This document shows positions 9,424-18,534 of a DNA stretch of 64,000 bases, piece after piece. The notes beneath the pieces were generated by a model. The model ran no database searches. It had not been told where the DNA came from and was given only the letters and a program-made list of their open reading frames with translations. The stretch is from JACRDG01 sp963760985. Lineage in GTDB: Bacteria > Desulfobacterota > Desulfomonilia > Desulfomonilales > Desulfomonilaceae. The stretch lies in contig CAVXFM010000017.1 in assembly GCA_963760985.1 (NCBI GenBank), positions 558,001 through 622,000 on the forward strand. Reading direction: 5' to 3'. The position numbers and the translations under genes are program-made. How positions within the stretch are numbered: position 1 is the first letter of the stretch; each line of letters begins with the position of its first letter.

Positions 9424-10702
9424 GATCAAAGTGCACCACGTGACACGAGTTGAGGGACACGGGGACATTGTCGCTGAAATAAAAGACGGCAGGCTCGTGG
9501 ATGTCCGCTTTGCCGTAGTGGAAGCTCCCCGACTTTTTGAGGCGTTCCTTCTGGGCCGATCGTATGAGCAAGTTACCCACATTGCGCCCAGAGTTTGCGG
9601 AATCTGCTCCGTAAGCCACAAATGTGCGGCCTTGAAGGCCACCGAAACCGCGTTGGGCGTTGAAGTCTCCGAACAAACGATTTTACTTCGGCGGCTCGCT
9701 TTTCACGGAGAAGTCATGAGCAGCCACATTTTGCACATCTATTTCCTGGCAGGACCGGACTTCTTCGGCGTGTCCAGCGTGCTTCCTCTGATCGATCGGA
9801 GCCCGGAGGTGGTACGACGAGCCATGCGTATGAAGAAGCTGTCGTACATGCTTTGCGACACGGTTCTCGGCAGACACACTCATCCAGTAGCCATGACCGT
9901 CGGCGGTTTCAGCTTTGTACACTCAGAGGAGGCGCTCGCAGCAATGCGGGTTCGCCTCAGAGAAGGCCTGGACGACGTGAAGGCTACTGTACAGCTCTTC
10001 AGCACAATACATTTCCCCCAATTCGAGCGCGAAACCGAGTATGTGTCCCTCCGGCACCCGGATCACTATGCGTTGTATGACGGAGACCTGTTTTCCAGTG
10101 ACGGGGAATCCGCGGAACCTGCACGGTATCGAGAGTACGTGGTCGAATACGTGGTCCCTTATTCCACAGCCAAACACGCCCGTCGCCACCGACCGCATTA
10201 CATGGTGGGAGCCTTGGCACGCGTGAATAACAACCGCGACCAACTCAGTCCTCTGGCCTTGGAAGCCGCCAGTGATCTGGGAATCTCTCGGCCGTGCTTC
10301 AATCCGTTTGCCAACACACTCGCGCAGGTTGTGGAATACGCCCACTGCATCGAGGACAGCATACGTATTATAGACACGCTCCTCGAGCGGGGAATAAAGG
10401 CCGACGAGGAACAGGCTACGGTTGCGCCTCGTGAGGGAAGGGGAGTGGGAGCCGTAGAGGCCCCACGCGGCACTCTGATCCACGAATACGAATACGGGGC
10501 AAACGGCACATGCCTTTCGGCCAACCTGGTTATTCCCACGGCACAAAACTTGGCCAACCTCGAAGCTGACATGCGAGCATACGTGCCAATGATTGTTGAC
10601 CAGAGCAAAGAATCCATCACCCATAAGTTGGAAATGCTCACGAGAGCCTACGATCCTTGCATTTCCTGCTCTACACACGTGATCGTGACGAGGAGCCTGT
10701 AG
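9407..10702 (+). CDS. [NiFe] hydrogenase alpha (large, catalytic) subunit
   Basis: 431 residues from the ATG at 9407, which has GAGGAG 9 nt upstream; an ATG 18 nt earlier is less likely. Both nickel-binding motifs are intact: RVCGICSVSHKCA (L1) and DPCISCSTH (L2). After the L2 histidine only seven residues follow (VIVTRSL), the peptide that a HycI/HyaD-type endopeptidase removes during maturation. It catalyses reversible H2 oxidation coupled to NAD(P) through beta and gamma. No maturation protease or Hyp genes are nearby. Confidence 0.95.
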   Translation: MAKDAKIKVHHVTRVEGHGDIVAEIKDGRLVDVRFAVVEAPRLFEAFLLGRSYEQVTHIAPRVCGICSVSHKCAALKATETALGVEVSEQTILLRRLAFHGEVMSSHILHIYFLAGPDFFGVSSVLPLIDRSPEVVRRAMRMKKLSYMLCDTVLGRHTHPVAMTVGGFSFVHSEEALAAMRVRLREGLDDVKATVQLFSTIHFPQFERETEYVSLRHPDHYALYDGDLFSSDGESAEPARYREYVVEYVVPYSTAKHARRHRPHYMVGALARVNNNRDQLSPLALEAASDLGISRPCFNPFANTLAQVVEYAHCIEDSIRIIDTLLERGIKADEEQATVAPREGRGVGAVEAPRGTLIHEYEYGANGTCLSANLVIPTAQNLANLEADMRAYVPMIVDQSKESITHKLEMLTRAYDPCISCSTHVIVTRSL

Positions 10703-11489
10703 CGGAACTCCTTACCTGGTGTGAATCGTGCTACGAGTATGCCCCAACAACCGGTTTCACTTTTAGGGCAGTCTCCTATCATCTTGATATGCTTATGTTT
10801 CGGTTGGTGCTGTTTCCGTGGTTTGGCGCCAACCAGGTTCATGCCAGTATGTGCGGAGACGATTCATCTCACGACGAGATCGCATCCATCGAAGAGGTTT
10901 CACAGCGCCTCTGGGCAGACCCCGCGAAGCGCTCAAGAATACCTGATGCAGTCTCCGCCCTCAAATGCCATCTGATTCTCGACTCCACGACGTGGGCGCA
11001 TCCGCGTCCCCTGTCCGGGAAAGGTCGGGAAGAAAACTCCTGAACCACACAGAAATAGCCTCTCTCAGGAAGGTTGATCTGGCCATCCAACGGAAAGGCT
11101 CCCGGTGAGCCATCCGCATGGTAGTACCGCCCTCCGTATAGTGATCATTCCGAAGATGGACCGATAAGCGCAGTTCCTATCGCGAACATACGGCAAACGC
11201 TGCCCCTGAGATCGCATGATCTCCCTCCCGGTGTTAACGTGTTGGCTTTCATTAACAAACGCCGAAGGTGGATGCACAGTAAGGTCTGAAGTGGGTGGCG
11301 CTTCGAGGGCGTCTTCGGGGGCAGAGGGAGAAAGGATAGTTGATGGACGATTTCCAGAAAGCGCAGGAGCCCTACCAAAACGCTCAAATATTGATCGTGC
11401 CCGGAAGGGCCGACGGCTGGGGCCTCGGGAGAGGAGCCCCTTTTTCAAGAGGGTCCCTCCCCCGAAGACTCCTGTTCCCCGGATTTTTG
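10703..11489. other. Region between hydrogenase and CoA-ligase genes, no supportable gene
   Basis: About 790 bp between converging transcription units. I looked for the expected hydrogenase maturation protease and did not find one in any frame. Short frames exist but have no recognisable motifs. Around 11420-11470, the minus-strand end of the ligase gene, a G/C-rich imperfect stem-loop followed by further G/C-rich DNA could act as a terminator; I give it little weight. Confidence 0.4.
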
Positions 11490-13141
11490 TTAGGAAACGC
11501 CTTTCCTACCTTTTTCGAGTCTCCGGCGCTCTTCGTCTCGTATCTCACGACGCAGGAGCTTGCCAACCTTGGATTTGGGCAGCATGTCTCGGAACTCGAT
11601 GTACAAGACGGCACCTTGTACGATGCGAGTCGAGATGAGCAGAAGTTGATGAGTTCCGCAGCGCCTACACCTTTGGCGTCGTCCTTCAGCACCACGATGG
11701 CCTTGATGCGTTCGCCCACCTTGGGGTCAGGCACGCCCACCACGCACGCACCCACCACCACGGGATGGTCCTGGAGCACAGCTTCCACTTCCGAGGCGGA
11801 AACGCGGTATCCCTTGTGTTTGAGGATGTCCGCGGAACGCTCCACATAGCAGATCTGGCCGTCCTCTCCGGCCCGGACAAAATCCCCTGTGCGATAATAG
11901 ATCTCCCCATCCACGGGCACGAACGAGGCCGCGGTTTCTGCAGGCTTGTTGAGGTATTCCTTCACCGTATGGTCCGCGGTGACGAGCAGCTCTCCTGTTT
12001 CGCCGTCAGGCACGGGTTCCAGAGTGGAAGGGTCCACGATCTTCACGCGGCGTGAGGGCAGCGGCATCCCGATGGTCATGGGCTGCGGTTCGCTCCCGTC
12101 GAGCCGGGAATACATCACGTGACCCGCTTCGGTGGAACCGTACACCTGAAAAATGGGAACGCCCACCCGTTCTTTCCAGCGCGCGAGCACTTCCCGGGGA
12201 AGCACGTCTCCACCGCAGTAACAATACTTGAGCGAGCTCAGGTTGTACGTTTCCTGACGATCGTTTTCCAGGATCATCCGGTACAAGGCCGGAACCCCGA
12301 GCATCCACCGAGCGTGATACCGTTCGATAGCCGCGAGAATCGCATCCACTTGCGGCACAGGCATGAGCACGGTCGTGTTTCCCGTGTTCAGGCCAAGGCC
12401 CAGGAACAACCCCAGCGCCATGATATGGAACAAGGGGTTGATCGCGATGTACACGTCTTTGCCCGGCAGCACGTGTCCGGCAAACACATCGTCGGTAATG
12501 TCGTTGACGTACGAGGTTTGGCCCCAGTGATTTCCCGGCACTCCCTTGGGAAATCCCGTGGTGCCACCGGTGTACAGGATGTAAGACAGATCCTTGATCG
12601 GATCGATGTCCACCGTCGGGGGATTGGGTTCCGCGCGGAGCAGGCTCCTGAAAGACAGGGTCTCTGCGCCGCCACGGACCTTGCCGTGCGGGGCCTTGTC
12701 AAAAAGCCTGGCGAGCACCCGTTTGGGCAAGGAAACCATGTCGAGAAGATTGGTCACGATCACGTGCGTGAGGTTGGTGAGAGGCAATATCTCCTTCACG
12801 TACCCGTAATTGGTATCGTGGCAGATGATGGTCTGTGCGCCGGAATCCTTGACCATGTATTCAATCTCGTGGGACGTGTAGATCGGCGACACCAACACCA
12901 CCACCGCGCCGAGCTTTTGCGCAGCCAGGAACGCGACCACCAGTTGCACGCAATTGGTCAGGTACAGGAGGATGCGGTCGCCCTTTTTCACGCCAAGGCC
13001 CGCGAGCCCCGTTGCAAAGCGATCGACCGTTTCCTTGAGCTCGGCAAACGAGAGTTTGTCCCCGAGAAACACGATCGCGGTGTTATCCGGGTACATGCGC
13101 GCGGCTTTTTCGAACCGAGTAAAGGTATATTCCAGCTCCAT
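11490..13141 (-). CDS. AMP-forming acyl/aryl-CoA ligase (frame break near the C-terminus)
   Basis: ANL-superfamily ligase that would activate a carboxylic acid to its CoA thioester through an acyl-adenylate. Motifs: YILYTGGTTGFPKG (P-loop, with Gly for the usual Ser), VYGSTEAG, YRTGDFV and the C-terminal hinge. The open frame changes after LASYKVP: in the next frame the family ending continues as YIEFRDMLPKSKVGKLL with the catalytic lysine, stopping at 11490. The break lies at 11600-11615 and is net one base short or two extra. About 549 residues when repaired. It is last in the liv operon, 13 nt after livF, suggesting that the imported acid (fatty, aromatic or branched-chain) is activated at once. 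Confidence 0.85.
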
Positions 13142-13154
13142 GGCCGACTCCTTG

Positions 13155-13901
13155 TTATGACCCGAAGTAGGCCGATTTTACGTCCGGGTTGTCCATGAGT
13201 TGTTGATTGGTTCCTTCCACCACTGCCGCGCCGTTTTCCAGGATGTACCCGTAGTCGATAATGGGCATGATGGGTCGTGCGTACTGCTCTGACACGATGA
13301 TGGTCACGTCTCTTTGGTCGCGGATTTCCTTGATCGACTTGGCCAGCAGGTACTGGATGGCAGGGCTCAGCCCCAATAACGGCTCGTCCAGGAGCAGTAA
13401 TCTTGGTTGGGCCATGAGCGCGCGGCCGATCGCGAGCATCTGCTGTTCGCCTCCGCTGAGAAATCCGCCGAGCCGGCTGGACAGCCTCTTGATGGCAGGA
13501 AAAATGGTGAACACATATTCCAGCGTTTCCGAAGCCTGAGAGGACGTGGCCAGGTATCCACCAATCCTGAGATTCTCCAGCACCGTGCTCTCGGGAAAAA
13601 TGCGCCGACGCTCGGGACAGAGGATGATCCCCATACGGGCTCTGAGCGAGGGCTTGAGAGGCATCATGGAGCGGCCCTCAAAGAGGATTTCCCCGCGCAC
13701 GGTGATGCGCTCGCCACCGGCCATTTCCTCTTTGCGTTGGATGTCGAGCATGATCCCGGACAGTGTGTACATCAGCGTGGACTTACCCGCACTATTCGCA
13801 CCGAACACACCGATGATCTGGTGCTTGTCGCACTTGAGGCTGACGTTGTTCAAGGCCAGCATATTCTCGTAAAAGACCATCAGGCCCTTGGCTTCAAACA
13901 T
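13155..13901 (-). CDS. livF: Branched-chain-type ABC importer ATPase LivF
   Basis: 248 residues from the ATG at 13901, which overlaps the livG stop by 8 nt; a longer frame upstream is livG antiphase sequence. Walker A is GANSAGKST (Ala-Asn-Ser in place of Pro-Asn-Gly), the signature is LSGGEQQML, Walker B is LLLLDEPLLGLSP and the switch is SEQYARP. The ending of about 20 residues after the switch is LivF-like. Works as a heterodimer with LivG. Confidence 0.92.
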   Translation of the reverse strand: MFEAKGLMVFYENMLALNNVSLKCDKHQIIGVFGANSAGKSTLMYTLSGIMLDIQRKEEMAGGERITVRGEILFEGRSMMPLKPSLRARMGIILCPERRRIFPESTVLENLRIGGYLATSSQASETLEYVFTIFPAIKRLSSRLGGFLSGGEQQMLAIGRALMAQPRLLLLDEPLLGLSPAIQYLLAKSIKEIRDQRDVTIIVSEQYARPIMPIIDYGYILENGAAVVEGTNQQLMDNPDVKSAYFGS

Positions 13902-14697
13902 AGCTGAAAACCTCCTCCGATCCGAAGTAGGCTTCCTTGACTTCCTTGTGCTCCATGACCTCCTCGGCCGTGCCTTCGGCGATTTTGCACCCGAAGTTGA
14001 GCACCACCACGCGATTCGCGAGGCGGAACAGCTCACGCAACCGGTGTTCCACCATGATCAGGGTGATACCCTCCATTTGCAGCTTCTCCATGAGTGGCAC
14101 CATACTGGCCATTTCACTCATGCTCAAACCCGAGAACACCTCGTCGCAGATGATCACCTCAGGACGGAGAGCCAGACAGCGTGCCAGTTCCAGGCGCTTG
14201 AGGTATCCGGTGGGCAGGGATGAGGCAATCTTGTACGGCACGTACGAGTCGCGCTCAAACCCGATTTCTTCGAGAATGTCCACTGCCACCGTATCCCGGC
14301 TGCCCATTTTTCCGCCGCCCCTCCAGCCGCCGGTGCGGCGAGCCCGGGGAGAAAACAGGGGCACGATGAGGTTCTTGAACGCAGGCAAACTGTAGTAAGG
14401 CCGCATTACCTGAAACGTGCGCGTCAAACCGATATCCGCGATCTTGTGCGCCTGCCAGTTAGTAATGTCCTGACCTTTGAACGTGACCGTCCCCACATCC
14501 GCCTTGATGAATCCGCTGATCGAGTTGACCAGTGTGGTCTTTCCCGATCCGTTCGGACCGATGATCCCCACAATATCACCGGGATACACATCGAAGCTTA
14601 CGCCGGCCAAAGCGAGGACTCCGCCGAACTTCTTGGTGACATTGTCAATTTTCAGTATAGGTTCGCTACGTACGACCTTTTCGTTATCGAGTGGCAT
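13894..14697 (-). CDS. livG: Branched-chain-type ABC importer ATPase LivG
   Basis: About 267 residues. Walker A GPNGSGKTTLVNSISG and the family-specific GLTRTFQ (LTRTFQVMRPY) are visible; the signature region reads LPTGYLKRLELARCLAL, with Pro-Thr-Gly where LSYGxQRRLE is usual, and Walker B is VIICDEVFSGLS. LivG proteins carry an insert around RTFQ that is present here. An in-frame GTG 9 nt upstream is an alternative start. The unusual signature (no LSxGQ) is worth noting, but the neighbouring context leaves little doubt about the role. Confidence 0.9.
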   Translation of the reverse strand: MPLDNEKVVRSEPILKIDNVTKKFGGVLALAGVSFDVYPGDIVGIIGPNGSGKTTLVNSISGFIKADVGTVTFKGQDITNWQAHKIADIGLTRTFQVMRPYYSLPAFKNLIVPLFSPRARRTGGWRGGGKMGSRDTVAVDILEEIGFERDSYVPYKIASSLPTGYLKRLELARCLALRPEVIICDEVFSGLSMSEMASMVPLMEKLQMEGITLIMVEHRLRELFRLANRVVVLNFGCKIAEGTAEEVMEHKEVKEAYFGSEEVFSYV

Positions 14698-14740
14698 GTT
14701 TCTCACTCTCTCAGTGTTCTGGGCAGCACCGGATTTGGCG

Positions 14741-15763
14741 CTATATCTCGACCCATCGCTCGAATTGTTGGTATTTCCTTGTCATGTAGCTCATGATTCC
14801 TTCGCTCTTGAACACGATGAACCCCGTGAGGATGATTGCGTAGATCGCGATCCTCAGGGTGCCGAAGTCCCGAAGGAGTTCGGACACAGGCACGAGGATC
14901 AAACAGCCCAATACCGGGCCGATCAGCGTGCCCCCTCCGCCCACTACCGTCGCGGCAATGGGAAGGATCGAGAAATCCAGAGCGAACTGGGAGAGACCGG
15001 CCCACATGTAACTGTGCGCGAGAATCGCACCGGCCAGGCACCCCAGCGAGGACGCAATCAATACGGCCAAGGCCTTGTACGTGGTGATGTTGATGCCGCT
15101 GGCCCTCACCGCCTGATCGTTGTCCTTGACCCCGCGAAGCACCAGCCCCACGTCTTCGTTACGCATCCTACGCAACACAAACGTGACCACGAGCACGATC
15201 ACGACAAGGAGGTACAGTTCTATCCACTTGTTGCCCAATCCGTCGACCCCCAGGATGCCGTCAGTCCCGCCGAAGATGTCCAAGGCTTCGATGACGCGAG
15301 CAGCCAAGAGTGGGTACATGAGGCTCACAATGGCGAAGTACACTCCCCTCAACGGCAAGCAGGGGTAGAACAGAACCGTACAGATGATTCCGCCGAAAAC
15401 CGTTGCGACCGGGATGGTAACGATCGGCGGCAAGCCGAAAGAGGTATTGAGCAACGCCGCGATGTACGTGCCGATGCCCACGTAAAAACCCCCGCCAAGA
15501 GAGACCAGGCCGACAAAATTGGCGAGAAAATCAAAGCTGATGGCAAGGAGCGCATAGATGGCCACTTGCGACAGCACCCGTTGCCAGTACGGGAAGGGAG
15601 CGAGGATGAGAGGCAATGCGAGAAGCCCCAGAATAAACACGAGTCGCGGAAACAGCAGATAGCTGATTTCGACCCAGGACGATATGGCGTACACACCATC
15701 CGTGCGTACTTTGATTCCGCGATCCAGTCTCTCTTTACGCCTGTCTTTGGTCTCCAGGGCCAT
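14741..15763 (-). CDS. livM: Branched-chain-type ABC importer permease LivM
   Basis: 340 residues from the ATG at 15763, 2 nt after livH; the longer open frame upstream is livH sequence in another frame. About eight to ten membrane helices and the conserved LVSLGGGFYVGIGTYIAALL segment and permease loop RASGINITTYKALAVLIAS. The N-terminal 30 charged residues precede the first helix. Forms the translocation pore with LivH. Confidence 0.92.
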   Translation of the reverse strand: MALETKDRRKERLDRGIKVRTDGVYAISSWVEISYLLFPRLVFILGLLALPLILAPFPYWQRVLSQVAIYALLAISFDFLANFVGLVSLGGGFYVGIGTYIAALLNTSFGLPPIVTIPVATVFGGIICTVLFYPCLPLRGVYFAIVSLMYPLLAARVIEALDIFGGTDGILGVDGLGNKWIELYLLVVIVLVVTFVLRRMRNEDVGLVLRGVKDNDQAVRASGINITTYKALAVLIASSLGCLAGAILAHSYMWAGLSQFALDFSILPIAATVVGGGGTLIGPVLGCLILVPVSELLRDFGTLRIAIYAIILTGFIVFKSEGIMSYMTRKYQQFERWVEI

Positions 15764-15765
15764 GG

Positions 15766-16632
15766 CTAGACTCTCTCTTCCAGTTCTTTTTGCCGACCGA
15801 ATAGACCGCTTGGTCGGAGAATGAGGGTGATGATAATCGCAATCAAGGCCACCACCATCTGGTAGTGAGCCCCGAGGTATACCACGGTGAGAATCTGGGC
15901 AAATCCGATGACAAAGGCAGCAAGGATGGATCCGGTCCAACTGCCGAGGCCGCCTACGATACAGACCGCGACCGCCATGATCAGCACGTTGTAACCGGCC
16001 TCTACCACGATGTTGCCCAGCGGAAGCAACAGCAAGCCCGCCATTCCCGCGAGAACCGACCCGAGCGCCATAGAAACGACGGCCATGCGATCCGAGTCAA
16101 TGCCAAGGGTCAAAGAAGCCCGCTCGTCCTGTGCCATGCCCTTCAAGGCAAGCCCCAATCGAGTCCTGGTCACGAACAACCACAGCAGACCGACCATGGC
16201 TGCGCCAGCCACCACCACAATAACCCGCTGAAAGTCCACCGTTACCCCCCACAGGCTCATGCCCCCTTCCACGAATGGAGGCAGAGTCACTGTGGTGCCC
16301 TTGAGTCCTCCCCAGCGGAGCCCCTCGAGGATAGCCAGGCCGATGGCATACGATGCGATAATTTCCGAGATGGCCATGCCGCGCACGCGAACCAGGACGA
16401 AATGATACATGGCTGCACCCACCAATCCGGTAAACACGAGAGCCCCAATCATCGAAAGTGGATAGTTAAGCCCTACGCGGTTCAAGAGCAGCCACGTGGT
16501 GTAACCGGTGAGCACGTACAGTGCGCCATGGGCAAAGTTCGGAAGGCGACTGACTCCGTACACCAATGCAAAACCCAAAGACATAAGCGCGAGAGCCGCA
16601 CTGTTGATGAGCCCGTAAATTAGGATGTCCAT
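15766..16632 (-). CDS. livH: Branched-chain-type ABC importer permease LivH
   Basis: 288 residues, standard LivH length, eight predicted membrane helices. Family motifs include LALMSLGFALVYGVSRLPNF at the N-terminus and ALKGMAQDERASLTLGID in the cytoplasmic EAA-like loop. The start is separated from livK by about 100 bp containing a strong stem-loop. It partners with LivM to form the membrane channel. Confidence 0.93.
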   Translation of the reverse strand: MDILIYGLINSAALALMSLGFALVYGVSRLPNFAHGALYVLTGYTTWLLLNRVGLNYPLSMIGALVFTGLVGAAMYHFVLVRVRGMAISEIIASYAIGLAILEGLRWGGLKGTTVTLPPFVEGGMSLWGVTVDFQRVIVVVAGAAMVGLLWLFVTRTRLGLALKGMAQDERASLTLGIDSDRMAVVSMALGSVLAGMAGLLLLPLGNIVVEAGYNVLIMAVAVCIVGGLGSWTGSILAAFVIGFAQILTVVYLGAHYQMVVALIAIIITLILRPSGLFGRQKELEERV

Positions 16633-16667
16633 TGATAACCCTCTGTACCGTCACAAGCCGCACGCGA

Positions 16668-16694
16668 GGGAGAAGGGCAAGAGCTCCTTCTCCC
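16668..16694 (-). promoter_or_regulatory. Stem-loop between livK and livH
   Basis: A perfect 9-bp inverted repeat (16668-16676 with 16686-16694) around a 9-nt loop, lying between the livK stop and the livH start. It has no U-run in the minus-strand transcript, so it is more likely an mRNA-processing or partial-attenuation hairpin than a full terminator. Such structures commonly allow the binding protein to be made in excess of the permease; that role is inference here. Confidence 0.6.
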
Positions 16695-16731
16695 CATCGT
16701 TGCAGGACATGCTGTCGTCCCTGATTTTTGA

Positions 16732-18009
16732 CTATTTTTTCATCCAGGGCGGAAGCAGAATGTCGCCGGTGGCAATACTGGGCGGAAACACCACCACGCG
16801 TTTGCCTGCCTGCCACTGGAAGACGGTTCCCACAGCGCCTTCTTTCGGGTCGAGGCTGGGAATGACTTGATGGGTTTTCGGGTCGAAGCGAATGCGACCA
16901 TACACCCCCATGAGGTCGGTCTTATCCAGAGCAGCCACCACCTTGTCCGAATCTGTGGAACCGGCTCGCTCGATCGCGTCTTTCAGCGTGTATACTGCCA
17001 TGTAGCTGGAGGATGTGCCGTACCCCTCCGGCTCCAATCCATATTTCTTCTTGTACGCATTGACGAATTTCATAGTCCACGGAGTAGCGTTGCAGGGAAC
17101 GTTTCCTGCATTCACTACATTTGCGAGACAGTATTCGCCTTTTCCGTCCGTGGCTTTCCAAAAACTGGGCTGTTCTGCCGCGGAGATGATCGTTCCGAAG
17201 GGCAGTGCAGGCACTTTATTATCGTACCATTGCTTGAGCAGAATGGCAGATTCGGGCATGTCCATCCAAATGATGATTACCTGAGCGCCCTTTTTCTTCG
17301 CATCCAACAATCCCATGGAGAAATCGGTGGTTCCCGTGGGATACACGATCGGGTCGCCGAGGACCTGCCAGCCTTTCTTGGCCATGACTTTGGCGAGTAT
17401 CCCCCCGCCGGTCCTTGCGTGGGCCACATCCTGCACCATGATCATCAGCTTGTTCAGGTTGAACTTTTTGCCGATGTGCTCCAGACAGGGAATCAATTCA
17501 CCGGTCACCATCCATTTTGCTTCGCCGGAGATGCGGAAGCAGTATTTGAACTTCTCAGGGTTCTTCGCTATCAGCGCACCATATTTGGGGGTGAGCGAAC
17601 CTGTGGTAAGAATCGAGATTTTTTTGTACTTTGAGAGAAGCGGCATGGCTGCAAGGGCCGCCTCAGATCTCACCGGTCCTCCGATGATGAAATCGGCCTT
17701 TTTCTCCAGGATGAGTTTTTCCACTGCCAGCAGGGCCTCGCTCACAGGCACTCCCGGCTCGAGATCGCGGGTGTCGATGACCTCTACCTCGAACGGACGT
17801 TTCTTGTCGCCCACCTTGACCCCGCCGGCCGCGTTGATTTCATCGACCGCCAGCTTAATTCCCCGCTCCGCGTCCCAGCCATAGAGAAACGCCGTGGCCA
17901 GCGGAGCCCCCAGTATGATCGGTTTTTCCGCAAAAGCTGGCGCACAGAGGCCAGTCAGTGCAACGATGGCCGTCAGGACAACCAACGCCATTCTCACCTT
18001 CTGCTGCAT
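16732..18009 (-). CDS. livK: Branched-chain-type substrate-binding protein LivK
   Basis: 425 residues from the ATG at 18009 with GGAGTGG 7 nt upstream. Signal peptide of about 26 residues (ending APAFA), then a type I periplasmic-binding fold: GAPLATAFLYGWDAERGIKL, AAGGVKVGDKK, ADFIIGGPVRSEAALA, SYMAVYTLKDAIERAG. The length exceeds the amino-acid LivK (about 370) and matches aromatic/acyl-carboxylate-binding relatives, which fits the CoA ligase at the operon end. The ligand is not identifiable from motifs. Confidence 0.9.
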   Translation of the reverse strand: MQQKVRMALVVLTAIVALTGLCAPAFAEKPIILGAPLATAFLYGWDAERGIKLAVDEINAAGGVKVGDKKRPFEVEVIDTRDLEPGVPVSEALLAVEKLILEKKADFIIGGPVRSEAALAAMPLLSKYKKISILTTGSLTPKYGALIAKNPEKFKYCFRISGEAKWMVTGELIPCLEHIGKKFNLNKLMIMVQDVAHARTGGGILAKVMAKKGWQVLGDPIVYPTGTTDFSMGLLDAKKKGAQVIIIWMDMPESAILLKQWYDNKVPALPFGTIISAAEQPSFWKATDGKGEYCLANVVNAGNVPCNATPWTMKFVNAYKKKYGLEPEGYGTSSSYMAVYTLKDAIERAGSTDSDKVVAALDKTDLMGVYGRIRFDPKTHQVIPSLDPKEGAVGTVFQWQAGKRVVVFPPSIATGDILLPPWMKK

Positions 18010-18333
18010 ATTCACCACTCCTTTTCCGGGACATAGCGTCCCTGTCGCGTATGAATATTCCTTCCCTATTACGGGAGGCAATTGAGTACTCTTGCTCGCG
18101 ACCCATCGTCCCATCGTCTTTCGTGCCCGGCGAAAGGTGACAAGGCGCTCACTAGATGTCGTCCCCACATGCACGGTTGCACGGAACACGATTCGGCTTG
18201 TTGGCTCCCTTTCATTCGTCTGGCGTGTCCATGGGAAAGACAGTGCCCTTGGATACTTGAAAGAAACTCCTGCGCAGAATGTGTTGCTTCCGTTGCTTCC
18301 GTTGAAGGCTTCCCAACGGAGAGCACCGGGGTG
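18010..18333 (-). other. livK upstream region
   Basis: 324 bp between the Fis-type gene and livK. It holds a short tandem repeat (GTTGCTTCC, about 2.5 copies near 18282-18305, plus strand). On the minus strand a GGGCAC-N5-TTCCC sequence (near 18225-18242) only weakly resembles a sigma54 -24/-12 site, because the -12 GC is CC. A candidate TTGCCT-N18-TATTCA lies near 18045-18080. Neither is convincing, although an NtrC-type regulator next door makes sigma54 control plausible. Confidence 0.35.
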
Positions 18334-18534
18334 TCACACCCCACCCGGCGACTTCACCCGTTCGTAGGGAATCTCATATCGTCTGATTCGGCGTCGCAAG
18401 CTTGCCACGCTGATTCCCAGTATCCGGCTTGCCTTATCGAGGTCACCACCGACCGACCGCAGCACTTGCCCGATATGCTCGTTATGAAGTTGCCGCAGCG
18501 TCTTGACCGCGGGCATCTTGGGAGCGTCACTCAT
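18334..18534 (-). CDS. Stand-alone Fis-type helix-turn-helix protein
   Basis: About 66 residues from the ATG at 18534; a longer frame to 18624 is possible. The C-terminal half, GQVLRSVGGDLDKASRILGI followed by SVASLRRRIRRYEI, is an HTH_8 (Fis/NtrC C-terminal) domain with no AAA+ or receiver part. The N-terminal portion predicts a dimerisation helix. It is upstream of livK in the same direction and near a full NtrC-type gene, so it probably binds DNA in the liv promoter region, perhaps competing with or assisting that regulator. Function otherwise unknown. Confidence 0.7.
   Translation of the reverse strand: MSDAPKMPAVKTLRQLHNEHIGQVLRSVGGDLDKASRILGISVASLRRRIRRYEIPYERVKSPGGV

Noticed and set aside
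9923..10678. 251-codon antisense frame inside the hydrogenase large-subunit gene
   Set aside because: Shadow of a strongly conserved gene; no motif of its own.
10657..11043. 128-codon frame after the hydrogenase large subunit, considered as a maturation protease
   Set aside because: It overlaps the hydrogenase end by 46 nt and shows no protease motifs or metal ligands.
14477..15769. 430-codon plus-strand frame opposite livG and livM
   Set aside because: Composition is that of an antisense shadow, very rich in His/Asp/Gln/Arg, covering two certain genes.
18225..18242. Possible sigma54 -24/-12 element upstream of livK
   Set aside because: The -24 GG is present, but the -12 GC is CC, so it fails the invariant positions.
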